A stretch of 64,000 nucleotides of DNA from Cryobacterium sp. PH31-O1 (lineage in GTDB: Bacteria; Actinomycetota; Actinomycetes; Actinomycetales; Microbacteriaceae). This document shows positions 7,818-15,750 of this stretch, one piece after another. The translations under genes and the position numbers were made by a program. The notes beneath the pieces were generated by a model. It was not told where the DNA came from, ran no database searches, and saw only the letters and a list, made by a program, of their open reading frames with translations. Location: NCBI RefSeq assembly GCF_030063455.1, contig NZ_JASITB010000004.1:1-64000 (forward strand). The letters run 5' to 3'. Each line of letters opens with the position of its first letter. Position 1 is the stretch's first letter.

Positions 7818-9608
7818 CTAACAACTGAAGTCTAGTGATGCCGTGTCGTTCAGCGCGATCAGCGGTGTGGAATGCAGTTCGAGGTTGCCGGTGAAAGGCT
7901 CCGGTCCGAGCCAGTTGAAGCGCAGCACGGTGCTTTCGCCGGGTGCGAGCTCGATGCCGATGGTGCTCACCGGGTAGCCGGCGTCGGTAGCCGGGTGGTA
8001 CGGCACCTCGGTGCCGTCCCTGGTGAGGCCAAGGTTTTGCACCTCGGGGGTGCCGTAGCCCGACACCATGGTCTTGATGTTGCCGAGCGGTACTCCGAAG
8101 GCGCCGGCGCCGGTGACGTACGCGGGGAGGCTGGTGGCGGCATCCGCTGGGGCCGTGTTGGTGAGGGTGACCTCGAGTGCGTACTGCGGTCGCAGGTCTT
8201 TGCGGCAGGTCTGCTGGCCGATCGCGGTCTGCACGTCGAGGTAGAGGTCCATCTTGGCGCCGGTGCCGTCGTTGAGGTAAAGCCCGAACCGGTTGGCGGT
8301 TTCGTCGCTGATGGGCCGGGCTCCGGCCAGGGTGGTGCCGTCGAGGATGGCCTGCTCGGCCGCATCAGCGTTGTAAACCAACACCCGGTTCTCGGTGGCA
8401 GCGCGGGCCAGCGCCGCGATGAGTTTGGTGGGGTCGGCGTTGCCGCTCTTGACGGCGTCGAACACGGCGCCAGCGGCGGCCGCGAAGAAGATGTCCTGCT
8501 TCTGGGGGTCTTCGTAGCGGGCGTAGACGTCGCTCAGCAGCAGCTGCACGGCGTTGTCGGCGGTGAGTACATCGCCTGTGGCGAGGGTGATCGGGCCGGT
8601 GGCATCGAGCAGGTAGCTCAGCGCGACCGGGTCGACCGAGAGCACCCCGTTGGCTTCAGTACCGAATTCGAGGCGCCACATTTCGCGCGCCAGCGCGCCG
8701 GTTTGCTCGAAGTCGGGCGTCATCGTGACGTTCTGAATGAACTGACCGGTGATGTCGCCGTAGATGCTGCGGGTTTCGTTGCTGAGCGGCAGCACCGGCT
8801 GCGGATACTGGGGGAAGGAGGTCGAGCTGGCCTGCTGGGTGAGTTCGATGCTGCCGTTGTCGGTGTGCAGCAGGGCGAGCGCGCCGGGAATGCCGCCGGT
8901 AGAGCGCAGTTCGGCCGGATTCTGAAACAGCAGAATGTAGTCACGCGGTGCGGTGGCGCCGAGCATGGCCGGCAGCAGGGTAACCGCGCGGTCCATGCCG
9001 TCGAGGGTGGCAGAGGTCTCGACCGTGACGGTCGTCAGCCGGGTAACAGCGCTTCGAACGACGTCGAGCACGTTGTCGGTCTCGATGGCGTTCACACTGG
9101 CAGCGGCGCGGGCCAGGGCGGTATTGGCTGTCGTCACCGCTGGCTGCGCGTCGAGCAACGGCTGCAGGGCAATGGCGCCGTCAACGGGCTTAAAATCGGC
9201 CAGGTTCAGGGTGCCGGCCAACGCCGCGAGCGGGGTGACGGCGTTCTGGGCGACATCATCGACCACAGCGGCGAGCTGGCTCACGGCCACGAGGTTCGGG
9301 CCGAGGAAGGGAAGCAGTTCGTAGGTGTGCCAGATCGGGTCGCTCGTGCGCTCCTGGGCGGTGGCGGCGAATTCGGCCAGCTCGGCCGCAGTCACAGCGG
9401 CGGCCGCCCCGTCACCGGCGGTGACCTGCTCCTTGATACTCTCGGCCAGCGGCACAGCGGCTTCGAGGGCGTCCTTGGCCTGCAGCCCGCGAATACCGAC
9501 CCAGGCAGTGGCCGCCACCACGATGACGAGCAGCCCGAGCACGACCAGCCCCACGATGGTACGCGTGCGCTTCGGGGGTGCGGCCGGTGCCGAAGGGGAG
9601 GAAGACAT
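7818..9608 (-). CDS. DUF4012 domain-containing membrane-anchored protein
   Basis: 596 residues: cytoplasmic Pro-rich start (MSSSPSAPAAPPKRTR), one transmembrane helix (about 18-40), then a long extracellular part. The core contains RDYILLFQNPAELRSTGGIPG near residue 220, the recognisable DUF4012 block, and SDVYARYEDPQKQDIFF. DUF4012 genes commonly sit beside BY-kinase/Wzz genes in actinobacterial exopolysaccharide loci, as here, and share distant similarity with LytR-type enzymes; the function is not established. A TTG 12 nt upstream (9620) is an alternative start; the ribosome-binding site is weak for both. It is 29 nt downstream of the second BY-kinase gene, so co-transcription is likely. 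Confidence 0.85.
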   Translation of the reverse strand: MSSSPSAPAAPPKRTRTIVGLVVLGLLVIVVAATAWVGIRGLQAKDALEAAVPLAESIKEQVTAGDGAAAAVTAAELAEFAATAQERTSDPIWHTYELLPFLGPNLVAVSQLAAVVDDVAQNAVTPLAALAGTLNLADFKPVDGAIALQPLLDAQPAVTTANTALARAAASVNAIETDNVLDVVRSAVTRLTTVTVETSATLDGMDRAVTLLPAMLGATAPRDYILLFQNPAELRSTGGIPGALALLHTDNGSIELTQQASSTSFPQYPQPVLPLSNETRSIYGDITGQFIQNVTMTPDFEQTGALAREMWRLEFGTEANGVLSVDPVALSYLLDATGPITLATGDVLTADNAVQLLLSDVYARYEDPQKQDIFFAAAAGAVFDAVKSGNADPTKLIAALARAATENRVLVYNADAAEQAILDGTTLAGARPISDETANRFGLYLNDGTGAKMDLYLDVQTAIGQQTCRKDLRPQYALEVTLTNTAPADAATSLPAYVTGAGAFGVPLGNIKTMVSGYGTPEVQNLGLTRDGTEVPYHPATDAGYPVSTIGIELAPGESTVLRFNWLGPEPFTGNLELHSTPLIALNDTASLDFSC

Positions 9609-9637
9609 TGCCCTATTCAAGCAGAACGCGCGGCCGG

Positions 9638-11089
9638 TTACGGCTTGACGCGAGCGCCACGGGCGCGGGCCGGCGCGGCATCCGCTGCGGGAATCAACCC
9701 GGGTGCAACCGGGTCGGCACCGCCATAGCTATAGCCGTAGCCGTAGCCGTAATGGCCGTAGCCGTAGGCGTCGGGGCCACTCGTGGGCAGCATGGTGAGC
9801 ACGAGACCCGAAATGGGGGCGCCCACATTGTTGAGCGCGGCAATGGCGCCGGTGAGCTGGTTCTTGTGGGTGCGACCGGCCGCGACGACGACCAGGGCGC
9901 CGCCAACGTTTTTGGCGAGCACCGCAGCATCCGTGACCGGAAGCAGCGGCGGGGCGTCGAAGAGCACAACGTCGAAGGCCCGGTTGAATTCGGCGATCAG
10001 CTGGGTCATGCGGGTGGAGCCGAGCAGCTCGCTCGGATTGGGCGGTACGTGGCCGGCCGGCAGCACGAACAGCTGGCCCTTACCCCAGGGCTGAATGACG
10101 TCGGCCAGGTCGGCGCGGCCGATGAGTACGTCGGTGAGCCCAACGGCGCCCTCGATGTCCATGTAGTCGGCGACCTTAGGGCGGCGCAGGTCGGCGTCGA
10201 CGAGCAGCACGCGGGAGCCGGCGTCAGCCAAGGCGATGGCCAGGTTGGCGCCGGTCGTGCTCTTACCTTCGCTCTCGATCGAAGAGGTGATGACGAAGGA
10301 ACGCTCGACCCGGCCCACATCGAGAAACTGCAGGTTGGTGCGCAGCGTGCGAAACGACTCGGCGCGCGGACTGCGCGGGTCGACGTGCACGATGAGCGGC
10401 CGGTCCTTGGCCTTGGGATCGAAGACGATGCCGCCGAGAATGGGCAGGTCGGTGAGCTGTTCGACATCGCGGGTGTTGCGGATGCGGGTCTCGAGGGTTT
10501 CACGCAGCACGGCGACGCCCATGCCGAGCGCCAGGCCAACGAGGGCACCGAGCGCGATGTTGAGCGGCACGTTGGGGCTCACCGGAACGGTGGCCACGGT
10601 GGCCTGCTGCGCGCGGGTCAGCTTGACCGGCGAGGCCGCGCCGGCGGTGTCGGGGGTCTCAATGTCTTCAACGACGAGCGTGAGGCTGGCTGAAACGGCG
10701 TTGGCCGTGTCGGCGGCTCGCACCGGATCGGTGTCGGTGACCGTGATTTCAATGATCGAGGTGTCGAGTTGGGCGGACGCGACGACCTTCTCGGCCAGGG
10801 CGTCAGCGGGCAGACCGAGGTTCTGGCTCGCGATGACCGGCAGCAGCACGATCGGCGTGGTCACCAACGCGGAATAGGTCTTGACCCGGGCAACCGAGAA
10901 GTTGTTGCCCTGGGCCAGGTCGGCGGTGGACCCGCTGGACTGAGTGGAAACGAATACCTTGGAGGTCGCGCTGTACTGCGGCGTTTGCAGAATCGAATAA
11001 GCGGATGCCGCACCCACGGCCACCAGCGTGCACAGCACGATGAGCACCCAGCTCTTGCGCAGAATGCGAATGTAGTCGCGAAGTTCCAT
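9638..11089 (-). CDS. Polysaccharide co-polymerase / bacterial tyrosine kinase (Wzc/CpsD type), copy 2
   Basis: 483 residues beginning MELRDYIRILRKSW. It has the same Wzz domain, two transmembrane helices and kinase motifs (SSIESEGKST, VLLVDADLRRP, DVVLFDAPP) as copy 1. The Tyr-rich tail DAYGYGHYGYGYGYSYGG is longer in Tyr content than most family members. Copies 1 and 2 are alignable along their whole length; the main differences are in the segment before the second helix and after the Tyr tail (TRGAP-type Arg/Ala end here). First gene of the leftward surface cluster; about 150 nt upstream the rightward CPBP gene diverges, so the shared promoter region lies at 11090-11256. Confidence 0.92.
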   Translation of the reverse strand: MELRDYIRILRKSWVLIVLCTLVAVGAASAYSILQTPQYSATSKVFVSTQSSGSTADLAQGNNFSVARVKTYSALVTTPIVLLPVIASQNLGLPADALAEKVVASAQLDTSIIEITVTDTDPVRAADTANAVSASLTLVVEDIETPDTAGAASPVKLTRAQQATVATVPVSPNVPLNIALGALVGLALGMGVAVLRETLETRIRNTRDVEQLTDLPILGGIVFDPKAKDRPLIVHVDPRSPRAESFRTLRTNLQFLDVGRVERSFVITSSIESEGKSTTGANLAIALADAGSRVLLVDADLRRPKVADYMDIEGAVGLTDVLIGRADLADVIQPWGKGQLFVLPAGHVPPNPSELLGSTRMTQLIAEFNRAFDVVLFDAPPLLPVTDAAVLAKNVGGALVVVAAGRTHKNQLTGAIAALNNVGAPISGLVLTMLPTSGPDAYGYGHYGYGYGYSYGGADPVAPGLIPAADAAPARARGARVKP

Positions 11090-11256
11090 GCGGCGGCGAT
11101 CCCCTCGAGTCTTGAATGGGGATGGCAGCCCCGATGCGGGGCGTACTTCACCGTACGAACGTTCGGCTCCCCTGTTCTGAGGGTACCGAACTTTGACCTG
11201 AGCGCAGACCGGCGGCGGGGGCCGGTAGCTTTGAGGTGATGGGGAGGGTGGATTTT

Positions 11257-12081
11257 ATGGGGGCAATGGTTCGGCTGGAGGCCCGACGTGTGCTCGTGCC
11301 CGCGGGCGTCGGGATCGTGGTGGCCATGCTGCTGATGGTGGCGGTGAGCGCCACAACCTTCGCCGACGCTCATCTGGCCACCCTCCTCGGCTATCTGTGC
11401 GTCTGGGTGCCGCTGCTCGCGGCGATCGTAGTCGCTGGCGCTTACGCTTACGCCGGGCAGCACGGCCTGGGCGCCCCGGAGACCGTCGGGAGGCTCGCTG
11501 GGGGCATCCGCTCGATGCGGAGCCTGCTGCGGCTGTCGTTTCGCCCGATCGACCTGATCTGGGGGCTCGCGATTGGGCTGCTGGCTCGCACCCTGGCCAG
11601 CCTGGTTGAGGTCTGGGGGTATGGCAGCATCGGAACGGCCGGTGCGACGTTCGATCAGACCGTCTACGACTTCTGGTGGTTGTTCGGCGCTCTGCTGGCC
11701 CCGGTGCTGCTCGCCCCGGTCGTGGAGGAACTCTTTTTTCGCGGACTCGTGCTGCGCGCCGTTTACGGGCAGGTGGCGACGAGTCGCGTACCCAGTACAG
11801 GTAAAAGCCGACAGAACGTACCGACCCAATCGGGACGCGGCTCCACACCGTGGGCCGCGCCGCTCGCGATTGGGGTAAGCGGGCTGACGTTCGCACTCAT
11901 GCACCTCGTGACCATCGATGCCGGCAGCACCGCTGTCATCGTGGTGGTCGGAGTCTCGACGCTGATTTTCGGGCTGGCAGCGGCATCCGTTTCGCTGGCA
12001 ACCGGGCGAATCGGCGGTGCGATCGTTGCACACGTGACCTTCAACGGGCTCGTGATGGTGCCGGCTTTGCTGAGCCTCTAG
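11257..12081 (+). CDS. CPBP family intramembrane glutamic endopeptidase
   Basis: About 274 residues with seven or eight hydrophobic segments. Motif 1 EELFFRG (about 157-163) supplies the catalytic Glu pair and Arg; motif 2 FALMH (about 209-213) and motif 3 AHVTFN (about 255-260) supply the remaining conserved residues. This is the CPBP/Abi (PF02517) pattern of Rce1-type membrane proteases. I choose ATG 11257 because GGGGAGG lies 9 nt upstream; ATG 11239 is also possible. Substrate unknown; bacterial members act in membrane-protein processing, bacteriocin maturation or immunity. No bacteriocin gene is seen next to it. Confidence 0.85.
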   Translation: MGAMVRLEARRVLVPAGVGIVVAMLLMVAVSATTFADAHLATLLGYLCVWVPLLAAIVVAGAYAYAGQHGLGAPETVGRLAGGIRSMRSLLRLSFRPIDLIWGLAIGLLARTLASLVEVWGYGSIGTAGATFDQTVYDFWWLFGALLAPVLLAPVVEELFFRGLVLRAVYGQVATSRVPSTGKSRQNVPTQSGRGSTPWAAPLAIGVSGLTFALMHLVTIDAGSTAVIVVVGVSTLIFGLAAASVSLATGRIGGAIVAHVTFNGLVMVPALLSL

Positions 12082-12291
12082 CGTCGGGCTGATACTAGGG
12101 CCCAGACCGATCTGACTGTCCCCATCATTGGGGCTGCGTTCTGACTAACCAGGCGAGCTTTTTCGGGAACGGCTTCACTAGGATCAAAGCGCAGTGCAAT
12201 TACCGCTCCCAGAGTGGCAACAAAACCTGTGGTTGTATGCGGCGCGGCTACCCCGTTCGCGTTCGCCCTTGAACCGACGCGAGGCAGGCTT

Positions 12292-12600
12292 ATGGGCAAG
12301 TTTACGTACGACTCGAGTGTCGCCGTCGACTTTGATGACCGCGTGCTCGCGCACATTCAGATCGTGATCGGTGCCAAGCTGCGTCGTGGTGAATCGTTCT
12401 ATTTCTCCTGGCGTGACGACCCACTCGCTGGCGGAGGCCGCAGCACGGTCTGGGTGCATCCGGGCATCTCCCTGTCTTTCAAATTCTTTGGCAGCAAGAC
12501 CCCCATCCTCAATCGCGACTGGGTCGATGCGCTGTCGCTGTCGGCCAACTCGGCGACTGGCCTGCAGGTTGTGGTCGAGCCGCCGAAGCGCGTGCCGTAG
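12292..12600 (+). CDS. DUF7882 family small protein
   Basis: 102 residues beginning MGKFTYDSSVAVDFDDRVLA, with RRGESFYFSWRDD and STVWVHPGISLSFKFFGSK. This pattern is conserved in many Microbacteriaceae and is sometimes mis-annotated as ATP-dependent DNA ligase because of distant similarity to a non-catalytic ligase region. The ATG at 12292 has AGGCAGG upstream and gives the family's standard N-terminus; longer starts add an unconserved extension. No catalytic lysine of a ligase is present, so the ligase name should not be used. Function unknown. A hairpin-T terminator follows at 12623. Confidence 0.75.
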   Translation: MGKFTYDSSVAVDFDDRVLAHIQIVIGAKLRRGESFYFSWRDDPLAGGGRSTVWVHPGISLSFKFFGSKTPILNRDWVDALSLSANSATGLQVVVEPPKRVP

Positions 12601-12622
12601 TTTTTGCGAAACGGATGCCCCG

Positions 12623-12652
12623 GCCCGGCCAGATTTCTGGTCGGGCTTTTTT
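12623..12652 (+). terminator. Rho-independent terminator after the DUF7882 gene
   Basis: GCCCGGCCAG pairs with CTGGTCGGGC (one G-T pair) around a 4-nt loop and is followed by TTTTTT. It begins 23 nt after the stop codon. Confidence 0.85.
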
Positions 12653-12662
12653 GCGCCCCCGG

Positions 12663-12736
12663 CGGCTGTGGGCTCGACGGCTGTGGGCACGTCGGCTGTG
12701 GGCTCGACGGCTGTGCCTTCGTCGGGTGTGGGCTCG
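12663..12736. repeat. 15-bp minisatellite, about five units
   Basis: Imperfect tandem units of CGGCTGTGGGCTCGA lie between two convergent genes. No coding frame is convincing here. Confidence 0.7.
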
Positions 12737-12772
12737 CGGTGTGCCGGGCTTCGGTGGCGTTGGTCGTTGCGG

Positions 12773-12844
12773 GGCGGTGGACGGGACGGTGGACTGGGCG
12801 GTGGACGGGACGGTGGACTGGACGGTGGACGGGACGGTGGACTG
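12773..12844. repeat. 24-bp tandem repeat, three units
   Basis: Three near-identical 24-bp units, each itself a dimer of GGACGGTGGAC-like 12-mers. It is intergenic. On the minus strand it creates a spurious VHRPVHRP reading frame, which is rejected as a gene. Confidence 0.8.
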
Positions 12845-12889
12845 GATGGGGCGGTGGGTTCTGGTTGCCGCGGGCGCAACGGGTGCGCA

Positions 12890-12923
12890 AAACGCCTCGA
12901 CTCCAGTTGGAGTCGAGGCGTTT
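12890..12923 (-). terminator. Hairpin terminator after the small surface protein gene
   Basis: A perfect 16-bp inverted repeat (AAACGCCTCGACTCCA and its complement, 2-nt loop) lies about 30 nt beyond the stop at 12955. The A/T tracts at both stem ends allow it to work in either direction. Confidence 0.8.
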
Positions 12924-12954
12924 GGGTGCAGCGGGTGCTGCGCGGTAAAGCTAC

Positions 12955-13488
12955 TTACGCGGAAGCGTGCTGACGACGAACCGAGATGCGCACGGCGACG
13001 AGAGCGGCACCGAGAATGAGGAGGCCAGCGGCACCCCAGATAACGAGAACCGGAACGTTGTAGCCGGTGGAGGAAAGTGCCTTGGCGGGCGTTCCATCAG
13101 CAGCGGTGACGGTCAGTACAGCGGTTCCGACGGTGCCGGTGGCGCCGGTCGCGGTGACCGTGTAGAGGCCAGTGGCGTTGGTGGGAACGGTGATGACGGC
13201 AGAAACGGCGCCGGTGCTGGATGCCGTCTTGACGACGGTGTTGGAGACGGCGGCCTTGACGACGCTCAGGGTGGCAGCGGGCGTTCCCGAAGCGGTGAAG
13301 CTGACCGACTCGCCATCGTCGAAGGCAGTGTCCGCGAAGGACACGGTGGTGGCCGAGCCGGGAGCCGGCGTCGAGTCCGTGACCGTGGTGAGGTTCGAGG
13401 CGACATAGTCAGCCGCGTTGGCGGCTGGCGCGAAGGCGAAGACAGCGATGACGGCGAGTGCCGCTGTTGCGAGGCTTTTCTTGAACAT
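12955..13488 (-). CDS. Small secreted surface protein with sortase-like C-terminal signal
   Basis: 177 residues: signal peptide (MFKKSLATAALAVIAVFAFA...ANA), Ala/Thr/Val-rich beta domain of about 100 residues, then ALSSTGYNVPVLVIWG, a hydrophobic helix and basic VRISVRRQHASA. LSSTG followed by hydrophobic helix and positive tail is close to the LAxTG signal of actinobacterial class E sortases; anchoring is therefore likely but unproven. It is a paralog of 7201-7725 in length, layout and the start-upstream GGGGGGA. Stands alone with its own terminator at 12890. No repeat modules or enzymatic motifs. A matrix or pilus-like role is possible. Confidence 0.65.
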   Translation of the reverse strand: MFKKSLATAALAVIAVFAFAPAANAADYVASNLTTVTDSTPAPGSATTVSFADTAFDDGESVSFTASGTPAATLSVVKAAVSNTVVKTASSTGAVSAVITVPTNATGLYTVTATGATGTVGTAVLTVTAADGTPAKALSSTGYNVPVLVIWGAAGLLILGAALVAVRISVRRQHASA

Positions 13489-13648
13489 AGTGAGGGTCCC
13501 CCCGGGTAAGTGAATGGCTGATACGCCGAAACGGCGAGTCCCGGCATATCGTCGTGAAATACCTAGGCGACTCTCAGGTTAGCGGGCTGGTTGGTGCAAT
13601 ACACAATTTGTTTTGTCATCTTGTGCGAAAAATGGCGTAGAAACGCGG

Positions 13649-14326
13649 TTAAGCACCCGTAGTGGGGGTCTTTAACTTCGTCGTGCCTGTTGCCGACGAG
13701 ACGGGTGCCGGCCGACTGCGGTTATTGAGCACGCCGTGGCTCTCCTCGAGATAGCAGCTGCCGCAGAGCGACTCGTAGGTAACCTCTTCGCCGTCGATGG
13801 CCACCTGGTCGCCGTCGAAGACGTAGGCGCCGCCGATCTTGCGCCCGTTGAAGACGGCCTTACGCCCGCACCGGCAGATGGTCTTGAGCTCTTCCAGGCT
13901 GTGCGAAACCTCGAGCAGACGGCGACTGCCGGGAAATGCGACGGTCTGAAAGTCCGTGCGAATACCGTAGGCCAGTACGGGAACGTTCTCGATAATCGCA
14001 ATGCGCAGCAGATCGTCGACCTGGGTTTCGGTCAGAAACTGGGCTTCGTCGAGCAGCAGGGCGCTGACATCGCGGCCGAACCGGTCGAAGACCTGCGCGC
14101 GGTGCTCCTGGAACGCGGCGTAGGCGTCCGTTTCGGGGGTCAGCAGAAAATCAACGGCCCGCGTGACACCGAGACGAGACAAGATGCCGCGATCGCCCTT
14201 GGTGTCGACCGACGGTTTAGCGAGAAGCACGTGGTGTCCACGCTCTTCATAGTTATATGCCGCTTGCAGCATGGACGTGCTTTTGCCGCTGTTCATGGCG
14301 CCGTATCGAAAGTACAGTTTGGCCAT
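13649..14326 (-). CDS. tdk: Thymidine kinase
   Basis: 225 residues. P-loop YGAMNSGKST (about 8-17), the DEAQFL block (about 93-98) with the catalytic Glu/Gln region, and a lasso/zinc region with CRCGRKA (about 152-158) and CGSCY (about 188-192) supplying the four zinc cysteines. TYESLCG is the usual thymidine-binding loop. It phosphorylates thymidine to dTMP with ATP in the salvage pathway and is cytosolic. The C-terminal tail after the zinc site (about 30 residues) is longer than in E. coli. The start touches the stop of the upstream membrane-protein gene, so the two may be co-transcribed. Confidence 0.95.
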   Translation of the reverse strand: MAKLYFRYGAMNSGKSTSMLQAAYNYEERGHHVLLAKPSVDTKGDRGILSRLGVTRAVDFLLTPETDAYAAFQEHRAQVFDRFGRDVSALLLDEAQFLTETQVDDLLRIAIIENVPVLAYGIRTDFQTVAFPGSRRLLEVSHSLEELKTICRCGRKAVFNGRKIGGAYVFDGDQVAIDGEEVTYESLCGSCYLEESHGVLNNRSRPAPVSSATGTTKLKTPTTGA

Positions 14327-15750
14327 TATGGGGTGCCTTTGGTCTGGAAGCGTTCAGCATCGAATTCTAGCGTGAGCAGCGGATGCCGGCTGGTCACGCG
14401 CACCCGGGTGAACACGGCCCGCAGCACGCTGAGGTATGGACGCAGGGCCCGGCGCCGCTGAAACGGCGGCAGGGAGATGCCCGCCTGGATGGTGATCGTG
14501 TCTCGCGGGGATGCGCTTCGGAACGCGGTGGCGGGAGTACCGGCCTGGGTTGCGGCGTGCACCTGGGCCTGCGCGCGGGCCTGCGCCCTGGCCTGCGCGG
14601 CGGCCTGCGTCTGTGCAGCGGTGACGATCGCCATCGTCGTCGTGTCGGTGGCCGGGGTGGGACGAGCGCTGCGGTCGCCGAAGGCCTGGGTGATTTGGTC
14701 GGTATCGGCGGGGGCGGCGCCAGAACCGTCAATCTGCACGACGAGGCTCGTGGGGTCGAAGCCCTTGAGGCGGCAAAGGGCCACGATCAGGGCTCCGACG
14801 GCGGCGCGCTGGTCAGAGTCGAAACCGGTCGCGCGTCGCTCGGGGTCGGCGATGACGCAGAGCGGGGCAAGGCCGCGCGCGGTGAGGACTGCGCGTTCGC
14901 GGTCGATGAGGTCGTCGAGCCAGGTGTGGTCGACCTCAGCGACAAGCACCCGACGCACCTGAAAAGCGAGGGAGCGCGCGCGTTTCACGTCGGCCGCTGT
15001 CAGGGTCTTTCGTTCGAGAACGTCGGCCAGGAAGGGCAGAACCTCGGCGCCGAGGTTCTTGAGTCGATGGTCGACCACCTCGGTGGCAAGGAGGCCGCGA
15101 CTGGCTTCGGTGCTCGCGCGGATGGCGCGGCGGGCATCCGTTTGCCAGCGATGAATGGAGTTGACGACCTGACGCGAATACGCGGCGGCGGCGAGGGCCG
15201 GGGCGAGCACCTGGGTCATGGCGATGATCGCGAACAGCACGGGCGGGGTCTGGATACCCAGGAACGGCGACTGGGCGAGGGCCGTGATGCCGACAGTGAC
15301 GGCCGCCGCTACGCCGAGCGCGAGGATTTCCTTCCACGGCCGAAACGGCGCCATGGCGAGCAGCAGCAGGCCGAGTCCCATCGGGGCGAAGTCGTCTTGA
15401 ATCATGCCGTTGAACTGCCAGGTGCTCGCCACCGCGAGCAGGTGCGCCACCAGCCCGAGCGCCACGATCACGACGGCGCGGGTGCGGGTGAAGGGGGCCA
15501 GGTCGGGCCTGGAAGACCAGACGAGCACGGCGGCCGCGATGGTCAGCACGGCAACGGCGGCGGCGGCGAGCTCTTCCAGCTGAATCTCGTGCTGGCGGCT
15601 GGTCGTGGCGGCGACGGCATAGGTCACGACGACGAGGGCCACAACCGGGGCGAGGGGCCACGCGGCGAGGCCGCCGATCGGGTCGAGGCGCTGTTGCGAA
15701 GCGGATGCCGGTGCGCGCGGCCGTCTCGGAGTGGGGGTCGCGCGAGTCAT
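14326..15750 (-). CDS. Integral membrane protein with a histidine-kinase-like helical segment
   Basis: 474 residues: Pro/Ala-rich N-terminus, six hydrophobic segments up to about residue 190, then a soluble part. At about 232-270 EVVDHRLKNLGAEVLPFLADVL resembles a DHp dimerisation helix (H-R-L-K-N). After it no convincing N, G1 or G2 boxes of an ATPase domain can be seen. A low-complexity AQARAQARAQAQVHA segment (about 385-400) interrupts the C-terminal region. It overlaps the upstream sensor-kinase gene by 4 nt, so both are translated together and may form a pair, one catalytic and one degenerate. No response regulator gene is adjacent. Could equally be a non-kinase membrane protein. Confidence 0.5.
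   Translation of the reverse strand: MTRATPTPRRPRAPASASQQRLDPIGGLAAWPLAPVVALVVVTYAVAATTSRQHEIQLEELAAAAVAVLTIAAAVLVWSSRPDLAPFTRTRAVVIVALGLVAHLLAVASTWQFNGMIQDDFAPMGLGLLLLAMAPFRPWKEILALGVAAAVTVGITALAQSPFLGIQTPPVLFAIIAMTQVLAPALAAAAYSRQVVNSIHRWQTDARRAIRASTEASRGLLATEVVDHRLKNLGAEVLPFLADVLERKTLTAADVKRARSLAFQVRRVLVAEVDHTWLDDLIDRERAVLTARGLAPLCVIADPERRATGFDSDQRAAVGALIVALCRLKGFDPTSLVVQIDGSGAAPADTDQITQAFGDRSARPTPATDTTTMAIVTAAQTQAAAQARAQARAQAQVHAATQAGTPATAFRSASPRDTITIQAGISLPPFQRRRALRPYLSVLRAVFTRVRVTSRHPLLTLEFDAERFQTKGTP

Noticed and set aside
7872..9728. 618-codon plus-strand frame
   Set aside because: Antisense of the DUF4012 gene; Gly/Arg/His-rich shadow composition with no motifs.
12399..12890. Minus frame with VHRPVHRPVHRP
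   Set aside because: Translation of a 24-bp minisatellite between genes; no start signal.
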